Made by a program: the position numbers and the translations under genes. The notes beneath the pieces were generated by a model. That model saw only the letters and a program-made list of their open reading frames with translations. It did no database searches and was not told the DNA's origin. From the NCBI RefSeq assembly GCF_964340395.1, contig NC_135559.1, positions 2,145,001 through 2,209,000 on the forward strand: DNA of 64,000 bases. Reading direction: 5' to 3'. The DNA is from Glandiceps talaboti. Its lineage: Eukaryota > Hemichordata > Enteropneusta > Spengelidae. Positions 63,101 to 64,000 of this stretch are shown piece after piece; position 1 is the first letter of the stretch, and each line of letters begins with the position of its first letter.

Positions 63101-64000
63101 CAGTCACCAGGTTATTACAGCTACTAACTTGTCAGGATCTAACTTCAATAAGAACAAAGACTCCAAATTCATCATCCACGGCTTTCTAAGTGATGCTGAT
63201 ACTGATTGGATGGATGATATGAAGGACGAATTTCTGACACGTGTAAGAAATATTTTATAACACATCGTTTTCATACAGTCTTAAATGAATGGCTTAGAAC
63301 ATGTCACATGATGAGGGCTAGTGACCCATAGTGACCTAAATTTGCATATAGAGAGCAGAATTATTATTCTTTTTCAAAATTTCTTTAGGGTGCTATCAGT
63401 ACAGTAGCACAGAATCAGTGATTTGCTTTGACTATGGAAAGAATATGTGCCAGAACATGTGATGTATTATAGAAACACCTATTACCTGGCCTTATTTAGG
63501 CACTATTAGATGTCATATTACACCCCATGCTGTTATAGAAACACCTATTACCTGGCCTTATTTGGGCACTAGCTGACGTCATACCACCCCTCATGCTGTT
63601 TATGTAGGCAAGTATTTCCCTCAGCTTTCAGCGTCGGAAGTTAGTTGTTGCATAACAGCCCTAGGGATAATAGATGTTTACTAGTGCCCGAATAAGGCCA
63701 GACAATAAGTGTATGTTATTACATGCCTCAATATACACATTAATTTTGTCATTTTTTTCAAATATGAACATTAAGGAAACTTGCCGGGGAGGAGAATCAT
63801 GAAGTATCTATCAAATACATAAATGTACACACAGACTATATTGCTCCTACAATCCACGAGTATTTGTAATTGCACATGTAAAGTTTGAATCTCTGTGTAC
63901 ATATTAGATAAAGGTCACATGCGATTAAATACACACGGTATATGTTTATTTTTTATCACTTCATTTCAGGCCGACTACAATGTCTTCCTGGTCGACTGGG
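59490..64000 (+). CDS. Secreted DUF6973-like domain fused to a lipase domain (partial; continues past window)
   Basis: Exons 59490-59636, 60827-60944, 61298-61477, 62238-62516, 63052-63242, 63970-64000+; junction phases 0, 1, 1, 1, 0. Signal peptide MQTTVVLLLCTLVATVFG. Residues 81-84 are RQKR, a furin-type site. Exons 3-4 (about 89-241) carry AFRHALWMYR, GDAHERSG and MDLYNNQAG, a set I associate with DUF6973; this assignment is from memory. Exons 5-6 encode FRLYTRFNRD, NFNKNKDSKFIIHGF and ADYNVFLVDW, matching the upstream lipase at the same exon borders. The G|AT join between exon 4 and exon 5 is in frame, and exon 5 has its own acceptor but no signal peptide, so one fused gene is the simplest reading. 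The catalytic residues of the lipase lie outside the window. Confidence 0.75.
60105..60205. repeat. (GATT)n tract with palindromic GATC ends
   Basis: A run of GATT units bounded on both sides by atcgatcgatcaattg-type palindromes, in the first intron of the fusion gene. Confidence 0.85.
61855..61881 (+). repeat. (TTTA)n microsatellite
   Basis: Short TTTA run in an intron of the fusion gene. Confidence 0.85.
63468..63705. repeat. Direct duplication with a third inverted copy
   Basis: 'tagaaacacctattacctgg' followed by ccttattt-gggcact occurs at about 63470 and 63535. The block 'agtgcccgaataaggccag' at about 63683 is the same sequence in reverse orientation. It lies in the last visible intron of the fusion gene. 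Confidence 0.7.

Overview
The window is AT-rich, intron-rich animal DNA carrying five multi-exon genes plus one gene with a single coding exon. The type IV collagen, the mitochondrial/cytosolic glutathione reductase, NHLRC3 and the secreted lipases point to a bilaterian animal. The dense microsatellites, minisatellites, tRNA-like SINEs and palindromic MITEs suggest a marine invertebrate (a lophotrochozoan, hemichordate or cephalochordate-type genome). I cannot fix the species from sequence alone.

Layout. 289-20439 (+) holds the last 26 coding exons of a type IV collagen chain of the alpha-2-like subfamily, about 1371 residues ending in a complete NC1 domain; its 7S and N-terminal part lies before the window. 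25138-33440 (-) is an 11-exon glutathione reductase, convergent with the collagen gene. 33441-41297 is repeat-rich intergenic DNA, probably with the promoter and a 5' UTR exon of the next gene. 41306-43543 (+) is a single-exon-CDS kelch-like protein with two BTB domains in tandem. 48926-52687 (+) is a 5-exon NHLRC3 orthologue. 54941-58488 (+) is a 6-exon, 306-residue secreted lipase without a PLAT domain. 59490 to the right edge (+) is a gene whose first four exons encode a signal peptide, a furin-like site and a DUF6973-like domain; these splice in phase to a second copy of the lipase N-terminus.

The most unusual observations are: (1) the DUF6973-like/lipase fusion next to a plain lipase paralogue, apparently made with phase-1 exons; (2) two independent tandem arrays in the collagen gene whose unit contains a copy of the 3' splice site, and some exon sequence, of the exon directly downstream. 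In one array three of the units carry an 18-nt, phase-compatible Gly-X-Y cassette; (3) the double-BTB kelch protein; (4) a palindromic foldback element with 11-bp direct repeats; and (5) a dispersed MITE family, one copy of which has partly expanded into a tandem array.

There is no operon logic. The two lipase genes are a tandem duplication; the other genes are unrelated neighbours. Exon boundaries were placed by hand from GT/AG sites, reading phase and family similarity recalled from memory; no alignment or search was run.
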